Source: Cybelea sp963824595 (lineage in GTDB: Bacteria; Vulcanimicrobiota; Vulcanimicrobiia; Vulcanimicrobiales; Vulcanimicrobiaceae). From it: a stretch of 64,000 nucleotides of DNA. The translations under genes were made by a program, and so were the position numbers. The notes beneath the pieces were generated by a model. It had not been told where the DNA came from. It made no database searches and was given only the letters and a program-made list of their open reading frames with translations. The stretch covers positions 434,001-498,000 of the forward strand of contig CAWGPY010000001.1 of the NCBI GenBank assembly GCA_963824595.1. The letters are read 5' to 3'. Position 1 is the first letter of the stretch; each line of letters starts with the position of its first letter. Shown here in pieces: positions 16,942 through 25,390 of this stretch.

Positions 16942-18143
16942 AGGTGGTCGAGGCCTTCGGCGCTCCAGCGGATTCGCCCCGTCGCCTGCATCGCCACGAA
17001 GAGCGTCAGGATCGCTCCGATCGTGATGGTGAGCCCGCTCCAGCCTTCGTTGAACAGCGCGTACGAGAACAGGATTAGGTAGACGAGCTGCGCGAGTCCG
17101 CTCTCCACGGCCGCAAATCGCCAGCCCACGACCAGCCGCAGGTACGAGATCGTCAGGAAGAGCGTAACCAGCGAGCAAATCGTGAACGCCGCCTCGATCG
17201 GAATGCGGTCGACGAGGTACGCGAAGAGCAGGTGGAACGCGAAGAACGAGGCGGCGAGGAAAAAGTAGTTGATCGGATGCAGCTCGATGCGTCGCAGCGT
17301 CGTGATCACCAGCATTACAAAGAAGTAGAAGAAGAGCGCGACCGGCGCCCAAAACGTGATCCGCTGGGCGAGCGGCCCGGGCTGCATGGGCGACGGAAAC
17401 GTCATACCGATGTCGTTGCCCGTCACCAGCGTCGAATAGCGCCACGTCAGCCGGCGCCCGTGCGGCACGCGCTGCTCGACCGTAGGGAGGAGCGTTTGCG
17501 GCGGAAAGTCGATCGCATCGAAGTTCGTCGTCATGACGAGCGATAAATCGTTCACGGAGCTCACGTCGGTCCCGAATCGGTACGTCCAGGTGCCCATGCC
17601 GCGCGAGCGATAGGCGAGATCGATCGTCGTCGCGCTGCCGGGCGCCAAGTCGAAGGCGACCGAACCCTGATTTAACGCCGTCGCGCCGTCCAAACGACGA
17701 CCTCCGATCGAAGCGCCGAAATCGGCGAAGGTGCCGTCGGTCGAGGGGAAGGAGAAGTGCACGGAGAGCCGCCGCGCGGTCGTGTCGTTGCGCACCCGAT
17801 AGCGGCCGGCAAAGGCGACGTTGTAGAGGTTGTACCAGAGCAGACCGTCGCGCCGCTGTTCGAGGTCGAGCCGCACGTCGATCCGGCTCGCGCGCAGCGG
17901 CACGTCAATCGTCTCGTAGCCCCGCTCGATGCGCTTCTTATCCTTGTTGTAGGTCTCGACCGCGACTCGAGCGCTCACCTGCGGTGCCGGCTGCGTCTGC
18001 GCGCTGCCCCACTGCGAAGTGAGCTTCTCGCGCTGGGTCGAGTCCGATCGATCGGTTCGCTGCACGAGGGTCGCCCCCAAAACCATCCACGCCAGGGCGG
18101 CGCAGCCGAAGATAAACGTGAGTGCGATCAGGCGTTTGACCAT
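16938..18143 (-). CDS. creD: CreD-family inner membrane protein
   Basis: 401 residues from ATG 18143 with SD GAGGA. It has an N-terminal TM helix (ALTFIFGCAALAWMVLGATL), a large periplasmic beta domain containing the CreD marks WGSAQTQPAP and GRYRVRNDTTARRLSVHFSF, then YRSRGMGTWTYRFGTDVSS. Five or more C-terminal TM helices follow (LFFYFFVMLVITTLRRIELH, INYFFLAASFFAFHLLFAYL, FAAVESGLAQLVYLILFSYA). CreD (inner membrane protein) affects envelope integrity and beta-lactam or colicin response. It is shorter than the E. coli protein (about 450 residues). The promoter region contains a strong palindrome at 18182-18211. Confidence 0.85.
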   Translation of the reverse strand: MVKRLIALTFIFGCAALAWMVLGATLVQRTDRSDSTQREKLTSQWGSAQTQPAPQVSARVAVETYNKDKKRIERGYETIDVPLRASRIDVRLDLEQRRDGLLWYNLYNVAFAGRYRVRNDTTARRLSVHFSFPSTDGTFADFGASIGGRRLDGATALNQGSVAFDLAPGSATTIDLAYRSRGMGTWTYRFGTDVSSVNDLSLVMTTNFDAIDFPPQTLLPTVEQRVPHGRRLTWRYSTLVTGNDIGMTFPSPMQPGPLAQRITFWAPVALFFYFFVMLVITTLRRIELHPINYFFLAASFFAFHLLFAYLVDRIPIEAAFTICSLVTLFLTISYLRLVVGWRFAAVESGLAQLVYLILFSYALFNEGWSGLTITIGAILTLFVAMQATGRIRWSAEGLDHL

Positions 18144-18181
18144 GACTTTTCCTCGCGCGGAACGATTGTTCCTTTGGATTG

Positions 18182-18211
18182 CAAAGTATGTTACTTTGTA
18201 ACACAAAGTAA
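18182..18211. promoter_or_regulatory. Candidate operator: overlapping inverted repeats
   Basis: An AT-rich island between divergent creD and the gene at 18264. It holds TTACTTTGT (18191-18199), AAC, ACAAAGTAA (18203-18211): a perfect 9-bp-arm palindrome. A third half-site makes a second palindrome, CAAAGTA (18182-18188), TGT, TACTTTG (18192-18198). This is three evenly spaced half-sites, typical of a dimeric winged-helix repressor. The cognate regulator is not in the window. Confidence 0.7.
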
Positions 18212-18263
18212 GCCTGCGCGCAAGCCCGTGGGAGCGGCCGATGGCGACGTCGCATACCGGCGC

Positions 18264-19394
18264 ATGAGTCCGAGGGAGGCGGTCGCCGCCGCGCTGGCGC
18301 TCGGTGTTGTCGCGGCGTGCAGCCGCGGTTCGGCCATTCCCGCAGCGCCGGGAGCGCGCGCGGGCACGCAGGCGGCCGCCAAGTGCGAGCCCGTCTTCTA
18401 TAAGCCGCGCGGCGCGGCCGCGCCTCAGCGCATCGTGCCGCACGGCCCGGGCCTCGTGCTCGGGGGCGGCGGCAGAGACGTCAATGCCGAGTTCGTCTGG
18501 ATCCACGACACCGTCGCCGGGTCGCCGCATCGGCGCGCCGGCGATCTCGTGGTGTTGCGCGCGTACGGCGACAACGACTACGACCGCTACATCTACCGTC
18601 TCGCGCCGTTTCACTCGGTGCGCACGCTGCTGCTCCCGCCGTGCACGCCGCCCGTTACGCTGCGGGCCGCGGCGGCGATCGTCGAACGCTCGACGGCCGT
18701 GTTCTTCGCGGGCGGCGACCAGGCCGACTACGTGCCGTGGAAGGATACGGCGTTGTCGCGCGCGGTGCAGCGCGTCTACGACGACGGTGGCGTGGTCGGC
18801 GGAACGAGCGCGGGAGAGGCGATACTCGGCCGCTACGTGTTCGACGCGCGCTACGACGATCGCCGCGACGCGACGTCGGTCAACGCCGTCAACAATCCGT
18901 ACGAGCGGCTGATCAGCTTCACGTACGACTTTTTCCGCTTTCCGCCGCTCGACGGCGCCGTGGCCGACATGCACTTCGTCACGCGCGACCGTTTCGGCCG
19001 CACCGCCGTCTTCATGGCGCGGCAGATTGCCGACGACCGCGTGCGGCGGCGTCCGCCGGTCGTGTTGGGCATCGGCGTTGACGAGCGCAGCGGGCTCGTC
19101 GTCGACAAACGCGGCATCGCGACGCTGCTGATACGCGGGAAGGGGGGCTCGGCCTTCCTGATCCGCGGCGGTCCGGCGGTGCGCATCGAGCGCGGGCGTC
19201 CGTTCGTCTCGGACACGCTGACCGTCACGAAGATGAGCAAGCAAGGCGAACGCTTCGACCTCAACGCGTGGTGCGGTCGCGAACCCACGTATTCGGTCAC
19301 GGTCGACGGCCGCGGGCCGCACCGCAACATGTACTCGCCGCGCGATCCCTACGATCCGCCGCCGGGCGCCAAGATCCCGACGTGCGGCACGTGA
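18264..19394 (+). CDS. Cyanophycinase-like (peptidase S51) lipoprotein
   Basis: 376 residues from ATG 18264. Lipobox LGVVAAC gives a lipidated Cys at 19. The body matches S51 cyanophycinase-like enzymes: GPGLVLGGGGRDVNAEF, VFFAGGDQADYVPW, and the nucleophile elbow GGVVGGTSAGEAILGRY with Ser in GTSAG. HFVTRDRFGRTAVFMARQIA and VLGIGVDERSGLVVDKRGIA are the usual later motifs. Cyanophycinases cut the Asp-Arg polymer cyanophycin; no cyanophycin synthetase is nearby, so the substrate may be another Asp-containing peptide. It is divergent from creD across the palindrome. Confidence 0.82.
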   Translation: MSPREAVAAALALGVVAACSRGSAIPAAPGARAGTQAAAKCEPVFYKPRGAAAPQRIVPHGPGLVLGGGGRDVNAEFVWIHDTVAGSPHRRAGDLVVLRAYGDNDYDRYIYRLAPFHSVRTLLLPPCTPPVTLRAAAAIVERSTAVFFAGGDQADYVPWKDTALSRAVQRVYDDGGVVGGTSAGEAILGRYVFDARYDDRRDATSVNAVNNPYERLISFTYDFFRFPPLDGAVADMHFVTRDRFGRTAVFMARQIADDRVRRRPPVVLGIGVDERSGLVVDKRGIATLLIRGKGGSAFLIRGGPAVRIERGRPFVSDTLTVTKMSKQGERFDLNAWCGREPTYSVTVDGRGPHRNMYSPRDPYDPPPGAKIPTCGT

Positions 19395-19507
19395 CCCGAC
19401 GCGTCTCGATGCCGATCGCGGATCGGCCGCAAAGGGAGCGCGCAAGCCGCCCGCAGGGCAGGTTTTCTCGGTCGTTCCGCTGCATCGTCGAGCCTCGGAG
19501 GATTCCG

Positions 19508-19816
19508 ATGCGTTCGACGATGCGGCTCGTTCTTGCGGCCCTTTGCGTTCCGGCCGAGGCCGCGGGCGATGCGGAGGCGATGCAGGCGATCGCCGCGCGC
19601 GAACAGGCCGCGCGCGACGCCTTTTACGTTCCCGCCGGCCTGCTCGAGAACGCCTCCTACCACACGATCGATCGCGTGTTCACGAGCTTTCCCGAGATCG
19701 TCTTTGCCGGCGGCAGGAAAGACGTCGCGAAGAGAGGCTACGATCGCATGCTGCAGGCGGTGACCGACGCGACGGCCGCGCTGCAGGCGCAGCGAGCTAC
19801 GACACCGAGTTCGTAA
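19508..19816 (+). CDS. Small secreted hypothetical protein
   Basis: 102 residues from ATG 19508 with SD CGGAGG eight bases away. It has a short signal peptide (MRLVLAALCVPAEAAGDAEA), then a mostly helical mature part (QAIAAREQAARDAFYVPAGL, YDRMLQAVTDATAALQAQ). No family is recognised. It converges with the DUF302 gene and overlaps its 3' end by 20 bases. Confidence 0.6.
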   Translation: MRSTMRLVLAALCVPAEAAGDAEAMQAIAAREQAARDAFYVPAGLLENASYHTIDRVFTSFPEIVFAGGRKDVAKRGYDRMLQAVTDATAALQAQRATTPSS

Positions 19817-20168
19817 GCGCGTCGAGCGCGCGGTCGATCGCCGCGATTCGATCGTCCATGCCGGTCACGCCGTAGCGGTCTGCAATTTCCGACATCGGCG
19901 CGTACGCGACGCGAACCGCGCCGTCGTCGTCCCATACCACCAGCTTGAGCGGAAGTTCGAGCGCGATCGGCGGGAAGCGTTCCATCAGCGGCGTTCCCGC
20001 CTTCGGATTCCCGAACACGAGCAGCGTCGTCGGCCGGAGCGCGAGTCCCGCCGATGCGGCGGCCGCGGACTGGTCCACGGTCGCAAAGATCGTGTTGCCG
20101 CCCGACTCGATTGCGGCCGAGAGCTTCGCGACAGTCTCGGCGTAAGGGTAGCGGCTCTGCTTGACCAT
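19797..20168 (-). CDS. DUF302-domain protein
   Basis: 123 residues (MVKQSRYPYAETVAKLSAAI). The DUF302 hallmarks are the N-terminal S.YP.AETV..L..AIE.GG...FA and the central LLVFGNPKAGTPLMERFPPI, followed by LELPLKLVVWDDDGAVRVAY. The domain is a small homodimeric alpha/beta fold of unknown function. No signal peptide is present. Confidence 0.9.
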   Translation of the reverse strand: MVKQSRYPYAETVAKLSAAIESGGNTIFATVDQSAAAASAGLALRPTTLLVFGNPKAGTPLMERFPPIALELPLKLVVWDDDGAVRVAYAPMSEIADRYGVTGMDDRIAAIDRALDALTNSVS

Positions 20169-20246
20169 GCTGCGCGCCTACGCCCTCGGCGCGCCGGCTC
20201 CTCGCGTTTGCGTGCCGCAAGGATGCGGTAGAAAGCCCGGAACGGC

Positions 20247-21296
20247 ATGGACGCTCCAGCGGCGGCTCGCGAAGCAGGCTTACGGTACGTCGACGATCGC
20301 CAACCCGGCATCGCCCGACGGCGGCGTGGCCGGCATTTCGCCTACGTCTATCCCGACGGTCGCCCGGTTCGCGACGAGCGCGAGGTGCGGCGAATCCGCG
20401 CGCTGGCGATTCCACCGGCATATACGAACGTATGGATCTCGCCAATCGCCAACGGGCACGTGCAGGCGACGGCCCGCGACGCGCGCGGCCGCAAGCAGTA
20501 CCGGTACCACAAGCGCTGGAGCGAGGTGCGCGACGAGGCCAAGTATCATCGTTTGGCCGCGTTCGGGCGCGCGCTCCCGGCCGTGCGCGCCGCCGTCGCC
20601 AAGGATCTAGGCGCCGCCGAGCTTTCGCGACGGAAGGTGCTGGCTGCGATCGTTGCCATCCTGGATACCACCGGCGTGCGCGTCGGAAACGAAGAGTACG
20701 CGGCGGCGAACGGATCGTTCGGGCTCACGACGCTGCGCACGCGCCACGTCAGCCTCAACGGCTCGCAGGTCCGGCTGCGGTTCCGCGGCAAGACGGGCCG
20801 CGAGCACCGTATCACGCTCGACGATCGGCGGCTCGCGCGCATCGTGAAGCGCTGCCGCGACCTGCCGGGCGAGGAGCTTTTCACTTACGCTGACGACTCG
20901 GGCGCGATCAATGCCGTAGGCTCCGACGACGTCAACGCCTACATTCGCGAGATCGCGGGCGACGAGTTTTCCGCCAAGGATTTTCGCACTTGGATCGGCA
21001 CCGTCGAGTGCATCGCGGGTCTCGCCGAGCCGGCCGAGGACGACGGCGATGCGAAGCAGCGCATCGTCGCGGCGCTCGCCCGAGTCGCCGAGCGTCTCGG
21101 AAACACTCCGGCGGTCTGCCGCAAGGCCTACGTGCATCCCGCGGTGCTCGAGACGTACGCGCGGCTTCGGCGTTTGCCGGCTCGCAAGGCGCCGGCGGCG
21201 GGCGCGCGGCGCCGGGCTCAGCTTACCGCCGAGGAGCGCTTCGCGCTCCGCCTCGTCCGGCGGTGGGAGCGGGAGCGAGCCGAGATTGTCGTATGA
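20247..21296 (+). CDS. DNA topoisomerase IB (bacterial, poxvirus-like)
   Basis: 349 residues from ATG 20247. It relaxes supercoils through a 3'-phosphotyrosyl link. Motifs: LAIPPAYTNVWISPIANGHV, RGRKQYRYHKRWSEVRDEAK, YEY-like segment VRVGNEEYAAANGSFGLTTL, catalytic KTGREH and FSAKDFRTWIGT, and NTPAVCRKAYVHPAVLE with the nucleophile Tyr at about residue 295. The highly basic C-terminus is normal. The upstream 78 bases separate it from the divergent DUF302 gene. Confidence 0.95.
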   Translation: MDAPAAAREAGLRYVDDRQPGIARRRRGRHFAYVYPDGRPVRDEREVRRIRALAIPPAYTNVWISPIANGHVQATARDARGRKQYRYHKRWSEVRDEAKYHRLAAFGRALPAVRAAVAKDLGAAELSRRKVLAAIVAILDTTGVRVGNEEYAAANGSFGLTTLRTRHVSLNGSQVRLRFRGKTGREHRITLDDRRLARIVKRCRDLPGEELFTYADDSGAINAVGSDDVNAYIREIAGDEFSAKDFRTWIGTVECIAGLAEPAEDDGDAKQRIVAALARVAERLGNTPAVCRKAYVHPAVLETYARLRRLPARKAPAAGARRRAQLTAEERFALRLVRRWERERAEIVV

Positions 21297-21340
21297 TTAA
21301 GATGCTTCCCGGATCCAGCCAGGGCCCGGGTAGCGAGGGG

Positions 21341-21371
21341 AGGGGGCCGGCTTCGCGCCGGTCCCCTCTTT
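21341..21371 (+). terminator. Hairpin, likely terminator of topoisomerase IB
   Basis: AGGGGGCCGGC (21341-21351), loop TTCGC, GCCGGTCCCCT (21357-21367): 11 bp with one G-T pair, followed by CTTTC. The stem is strong; the T-tract is poor. It lies 45 bases after the stop. Confidence 0.55.
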
Positions 21372-21443
21372 CAAGGCAGGAGCGGCACGCAAGCGGTCGT
21401 ACCCTTGCGGCCCGACCTAATTCACGCCACACGAATCGAGAGG

Positions 21444-21722
21444 ATGGACGAGCGGCGAATCGCGCTCTCCGGAGAGTACGACGTCACGCGACGGCGTGAG
21501 TTGAGCGCGCTGTTCGAGTCGCTCGACGGAAACGAGCCGCTCGCAATCGACCTCTCCGACGTGACCTATATCGACGCGACGGCGCTGCGCGAGCTCTCCA
21601 CGCTCCGGCTGCGCGATCCCGGCCGTTCGATCGCGTTGCTCGGCGCGAACGCCAACCTGCGACGCGTTTTTGCGCTCGTAGGCTTCGACCGCGTCTTCGA
21701 CATTCCGGAATCCGAACCGTAG
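21444..21722 (+). CDS. STAS-domain anti-anti-sigma factor-like protein
   Basis: 92 residues from ATG 21444 (MDERRIALSGEYDVTRRREL); TTG 21405 would add 13 residues with no protein-like character. The STAS fold is visible: PLAIDLSDVTYIDATALREL contains the phosphorylatable position of SpoIIAA-type proteins, here DATAL rather than DSSGL, with Thr as the candidate acceptor. RSIALLGANANLRRVFALVG and FDRVFDIPES complete the domain. It probably binds an anti-sigma or other NTPase partner; none is adjacent. Confidence 0.82.
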   Translation: MDERRIALSGEYDVTRRRELSALFESLDGNEPLAIDLSDVTYIDATALRELSTLRLRDPGRSIALLGANANLRRVFALVGFDRVFDIPESEP

Positions 21723-21724
21723 CG

Positions 21725-22102
21725 CTAGGTGCGGTGCCGCTCCTCCGCCGCGACGAGCGCGTCGCACTTGGCGGCGAAGATGAAGTCGCTCTCGGTCAGG
21801 CCGCCGATCTTGTGCGTCCAGATTTCCACCGCGAGTCGTCCCCACGAAACGTGCAGATCGGGATGGTGTTGCTGCTGCTCGGCCATCTCGCCAATCCGCT
21901 GTGCCGCCCGCATCGCCCCGGCGAAGGTATCGAAGCGATACGTGCAGGTGAGCAGCTTCACCGGCCCGCGCTTTTCGTCGCGCCGCTCGATTACGTGCCA
22001 TCCCGGGCCGAGCTGCGCGAAAAGCGGCGCCATCTGCGCGTCGTCGAGCGGAGGAACGCCGCCGCGACAAGGCACGCAGGCCCGATCGGCGAGGCCGCTC
22101 AC
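21725..22102 (-). CDS. Pterin-4a-carbinolamine dehydratase
   Basis: 125 residues from GTG 22102. It has the family pattern GWHVIERRDEKRG, LTCTYRFDTFAGAMRAAQRI, EMAEQQQHHPDLHVSWGRLA and VEIWTHKIGGLTESDFIFAA, with catalytic His pair HHPD. The enzyme recycles the pterin cofactor of aromatic amino-acid hydroxylases, or acts in molybdopterin metabolism in bacteria without them. The start overlaps the stop of the preceding minus-strand gene by 4 bases (GTGA). Confidence 0.93.
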   Translation of the reverse strand: MSGLADRACVPCRGGVPPLDDAQMAPLFAQLGPGWHVIERRDEKRGPVKLLTCTYRFDTFAGAMRAAQRIGEMAEQQQHHPDLHVSWGRLAVEIWTHKIGGLTESDFIFAAKCDALVAAEERHRT

Positions 22103-22722
22103 TGGGGCGGCGCGGCGCCGGTGTTTTCGGCCCCGAAGTCGTAGTTTTTGAAGTCGGCGTTCGCCGATAAGGCCATGTGCGGCTCGTCGATGTCGGCCGT
22201 CAGCGTAGCGGGAAGCAGAAAGCCGTCCACGTCGCTCGAGATCACGTTCATGTCGAGGTGCGTTCCGTCGTTATAGGTCGCCTCCACCTTACTCGCCTGC
22301 CCTCGCGGCCCGAGCGCGACGGTCGCATTCTTGAGCGACGCGTCGAGCGAATGAAGCGCATAGATCCGCCGGCCGTTGCGTTCGCTAATTTGTTCGTACG
22401 TGAAGCGCCCCGGCCACATCAACGGATCGAGCATGGATAGGTCGGCATCGTGACGTTGCCGCGGCACGAACCACGGAACTTGGTCGAAATGCACCACGTA
22501 GCTCACGCCCGGTTGGAAGACGCCGTCGCCCAACATGTGAAAATGCAGCCACGGAAAGTGGCGCATGGCCATGGCAACGTCGACTTTGAACGTATAGCCG
22601 GGGGGTTCGGGATCGCCGTCCGCCGCGGGCAGCGGCGCGGCCGCGGCGGCGCGGAAGGCCGGCGCCAGCGAGAGTAATATGAGGGACGCGCCGCCCGCAA
22701 CGGCGCCCTTGGACACGTGCAT
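22099..22722 (-). CDS. Secreted hypothetical protein
   Basis: 207 residues from ATG 22722 with a signal peptide (GGASLILLSLAPAFRAAAAA). The mature domain has FKVDVAMAMRHFPWLHFHML, GVSYVVHFDQVPWFVPRQ, MLDPLMWPGRFTYEQISERN, RRIYALHSLDASLKNATVAL and HMALSANADFKNYDFG. It looks like a periplasmic LolA/outer-membrane-related beta protein, but I cannot name a family. It is translated just before the pterin dehydratase. Confidence 0.7.
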   Translation of the reverse strand: MHVSKGAVAGGASLILLSLAPAFRAAAAAPLPAADGDPEPPGYTFKVDVAMAMRHFPWLHFHMLGDGVFQPGVSYVVHFDQVPWFVPRQRHDADLSMLDPLMWPGRFTYEQISERNGRRIYALHSLDASLKNATVALGPRGQASKVEATYNDGTHLDMNVISSDVDGFLLPATLTADIDEPHMALSANADFKNYDFGAENTGAAPPQ

Positions 22723-22819
22723 CCTGCTAGTCGTACCCTTCGAAGCCGCGCATCTTACTTCCGGCCTTTGAGACGGCGCACGTGCGGGAGTTTCGACGCC
22801 GTCTGCAAAGAGCCGCTCG

Positions 22820-24067
22820 ATGGCTCTCTTGCCTCGTCATGCGGTGTTACTTGCATTCGAAGGACCCGACCGGTATTCGATGGTCGGCGGCCTCGGGACT
22901 CGGGTGACCGAGCTGAGCGGCGCGCTTGCCGACGCCGGCGTGAGCACGACGCTGGTCTTCGTGGGCGACCCGAGGCGCCCCGCGGCCGAGCGTGTCTCGC
23001 CCGGCCTGGAGTACCGGCGCTGGTGTCAAAGCCTGTCGTCGAAGTTTCCGGGTGGCGTCTACGAAGGCGAGCTCGGAAAAATGCACGACTACACCGCGAG
23101 CGTTCCGCCGTTCGTGACCGAATCGATCGTTGCACCGGCCGCCGAGCGCGGAGAGCCGGTGATGATCGTCGCGGAGGAATGGCAGACCGCGGCATGCACG
23201 ATCGCGCTCGACGCGATGCTGACGCAGCGCGGCTTGCGCGACCGCGCGATCCTCGCCTGGAACGCGAACAACACCTACGGCTTCGACACCATTGATTGGG
23301 GATCGCTGGCACGCGCGGCACGGATCACGACCGTGAGCCGATACATGAAGTTCGAGCTGCAACGGCGCGGCGTCGAAGCGAGCGTCATTCCAAACGGCAT
23401 TCCCGAGCGGCTCGTCGACGGGGCGTCCCGCGACCTCGTGCGCCAGGCCCAAGAGCAGCTCCGCCGCCCGCTCTTCGTCAAGGTCGCCCGGTTCGAAGAA
23501 GACAAGCGGTGGATGCAGGCCGTCGAGGCGTTCGCCCAGGTGCGTGCGCGACATCCAAATGCCACGCTGCTGACGCGGGGTGGGCGCGAGTCGTACGGCG
23601 GCGCCGTCTTCGAACGCGCGCGCGCGCTGGGCGTCGGCGTCGAGCACGTGGCGCCCGACTCCGGCGACCCGAGTGCGGTCATCGGCGCCTTGGCTCGTGC
23701 GTCGGATCCGATCGTGGACGTTCGCTCGTTCATCCCCGAGGCGGCGTTGCTGGCGCTGTACCGGGCCGCCGACGCCGTGCTCGCAAACAGCGGCCGCGAG
23801 CCGTTCGGGTTGGTTGGACTCGAAGTGATGGCGGTGGGAGGCGTCGCGGTCACCGGGTCGACGGGAGAAGATTACGCGCAGCCGTTCGAAAACGCAATCG
23901 TTTGCGATACCGGCGATGCGCTCGAGCTCGCGAGCGGTCTCGAGGCGGTCCTCGCCGACGGCGAGCTCGCCCGGACGATTCGTGCCGGTGCGATCGCGAC
24001 CGCGCGGCGGTATACGTGGCCGCGCGTTCTGGAGATTCTCTCTCGAAAGCTGGAGGTGAGCGGATGA
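22820..24067 (+). CDS. Glycosyltransferase, GT4-like
   Basis: 415 residues, MALLPRHAVLLAFEGPDRYS. The GT-B layout is clear: N-terminal Rossmann domain with MVGGLGTRVTELSGALADAG, middle TTVSRYMKFELQRRGVEASV and VIPNGIPE, then the second domain with FVKVARFEEDKRW. The C-terminal EPFGLVGLEVMAVGGVAVTG is the donor-binding E-x7-E type motif. It resembles glycogen-synthase-like or trehalose-type transferases acting on a nucleotide sugar. The acceptor is unknown. The stop overlaps the MFS gene start by 4 bases. Confidence 0.87.
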   Translation: MALLPRHAVLLAFEGPDRYSMVGGLGTRVTELSGALADAGVSTTLVFVGDPRRPAAERVSPGLEYRRWCQSLSSKFPGGVYEGELGKMHDYTASVPPFVTESIVAPAAERGEPVMIVAEEWQTAACTIALDAMLTQRGLRDRAILAWNANNTYGFDTIDWGSLARAARITTVSRYMKFELQRRGVEASVIPNGIPERLVDGASRDLVRQAQEQLRRPLFVKVARFEEDKRWMQAVEAFAQVRARHPNATLLTRGGRESYGGAVFERARALGVGVEHVAPDSGDPSAVIGALARASDPIVDVRSFIPEAALLALYRAADAVLANSGREPFGLVGLEVMAVGGVAVTGSTGEDYAQPFENAIVCDTGDALELASGLEAVLADGELARTIRAGAIATARRYTWPRVLEILSRKLEVSG

Positions 24068-25380
24068 TGCGCCCGAGCGAACGTTGGATCGTGTTGGCGG
24101 CCGGTTTCGTCGTCATGTCGGTCGCTGGAACGATCTTCTCGTGGAGTCTCTACACGCGGCCGCTCATCGCGTTCTTCGGATGGAGCAGCATCCAGGTCGC
24201 GCTCGTCTTTTCGCTGGTCATCGTCTTCTTCGCGCTGGGAGCGGTGGCCGGCGGCTTCGCGCACGACCGGTTCGGCCCGCGCGGCGTTGCGTTCGCCGGG
24301 GCGGCGCTCTGGGGAGCGGGCAGTTTGCTCGCGGGACTCGGACTCCAGCGCTTCGGACTATGGTGGCTCTACCTCACCTACGGTGCGATCGGGGGATTCG
24401 GCTGCGGCATGGTCTACGTCGTTCCGGGGGCGACCATCACGAAGTGGTTTCCGGAAGAGCGCGGGCTCGCAAACGGGGTCATCCTGGGCGGCTATGGTTT
24501 GGGCTCGCTCGGGTTCAATCTCGTCGTGGGCTCGATCGAGACGTTCCGGCGCGTCGCCAACAGCGCCGACACCGTCGTCGCGGCGCGCAACGCCGCGACG
24601 ATGACCGGGCGCCCGTTCGTGATGGCGCCGGGCATCGCGGCCGCCGACATCGCCGTGATCGCACACGTGTTCTTCGTCTCCGGCATCGTGTTCTTGATCG
24701 TCGGCGCACTGAGCGCGCTGGTGCTCCATCCGCCGCCGGCCGGCTTCAGCGTTGCCAAGGCGGCCGCGAAGCTCGCGCTGGAACGCGACTTCAGGCCGCG
24801 TGAGATGCTGAAGACGGGCGCGTTCTACATGATGTGGCTCGTGGTATTCCTCAACGCCACCTGCGGGCTCGCGCTCTTCAGTAATGCCGTGCCGATCTAC
24901 TCGAAGGTCAGCGGTCTCACCGCCGCGTCGGCGACGGTGCTCTTCGGATATCTGTCGGCCGCGAACGGCGTCGGCCGCTTCGTGTGGGCGTGGTGGTCGG
25001 ATTTCATCGGCCGGCGCGCATCGCTCGCAATCTGCTTCGCGCTACAAGGGCTCGCGCTGCTCTTCGTCGCGAAGGCGGCGAATGCGGAGTCGGCAGCCAT
25101 AGCCTTCGCGCTGATGATGCTCTGCTTCGGCGGGATCTTCGGCATCGCGCCCGCGGTCATGGCGGATTTCTTCGGCACCCGGTTCCTCGGCGAGGATTAT
25201 TCGTTCATCATCACGGCCGCCGCGGCAGCGGGCATCATCGGGCCGCTGGCGGTGGCCGGCCTCGAGGACGCCACTGGCTCGGTCACGGCGTGGCTTCTTC
25301 CGGCGGCCATCGCGATGCTCGCGGGGACGGTGGTGCCGCTGCTCGCGCGCAAGCCGGCGGCTCCGCCGGCGCAGCCGTAG
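24064..25380 (+). CDS. Major facilitator transporter, oxalate/formate antiporter-like
   Basis: 438 residues from ATG 24064 with SD GGAGGTGA. It has twelve predicted TM helices. The OxlT-like features are FSWSLYTRPLIAFFGWSSIQ in the first helix region, GGFAHDRFGPRGVAFAGAAL (MFS loop 2-3 motif), and VVPGATITKWFPEERGLANG in the helix 4-5 region. NGVGRFVWAWWSDFIGRRAS repeats the loop motif in the second half. Such proteins exchange small carboxylates. The 4-base overlap with the glycosyltransferase shows coexpression, without an obvious joint function. Confidence 0.87.
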   Translation: MMRPSERWIVLAAGFVVMSVAGTIFSWSLYTRPLIAFFGWSSIQVALVFSLVIVFFALGAVAGGFAHDRFGPRGVAFAGAALWGAGSLLAGLGLQRFGLWWLYLTYGAIGGFGCGMVYVVPGATITKWFPEERGLANGVILGGYGLGSLGFNLVVGSIETFRRVANSADTVVAARNAATMTGRPFVMAPGIAAADIAVIAHVFFVSGIVFLIVGALSALVLHPPPAGFSVAKAAAKLALERDFRPREMLKTGAFYMMWLVVFLNATCGLALFSNAVPIYSKVSGLTAASATVLFGYLSAANGVGRFVWAWWSDFIGRRASLAICFALQGLALLFVAKAANAESAAIAFALMMLCFGGIFGIAPAVMADFFGTRFLGEDYSFIITAAAAAGIIGPLAVAGLEDATGSVTAWLLPAAIAMLAGTVVPLLARKPAAPPAQP

Positions 25381-25390
25381 CCTTTCGAAG

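Noticed and set aside
17757..18263. N-terminal extension of the S51 lipoprotein
   Set aside because: The frame is open but antisense to creD; the lipobox and signal sequence place the true start at 18264.
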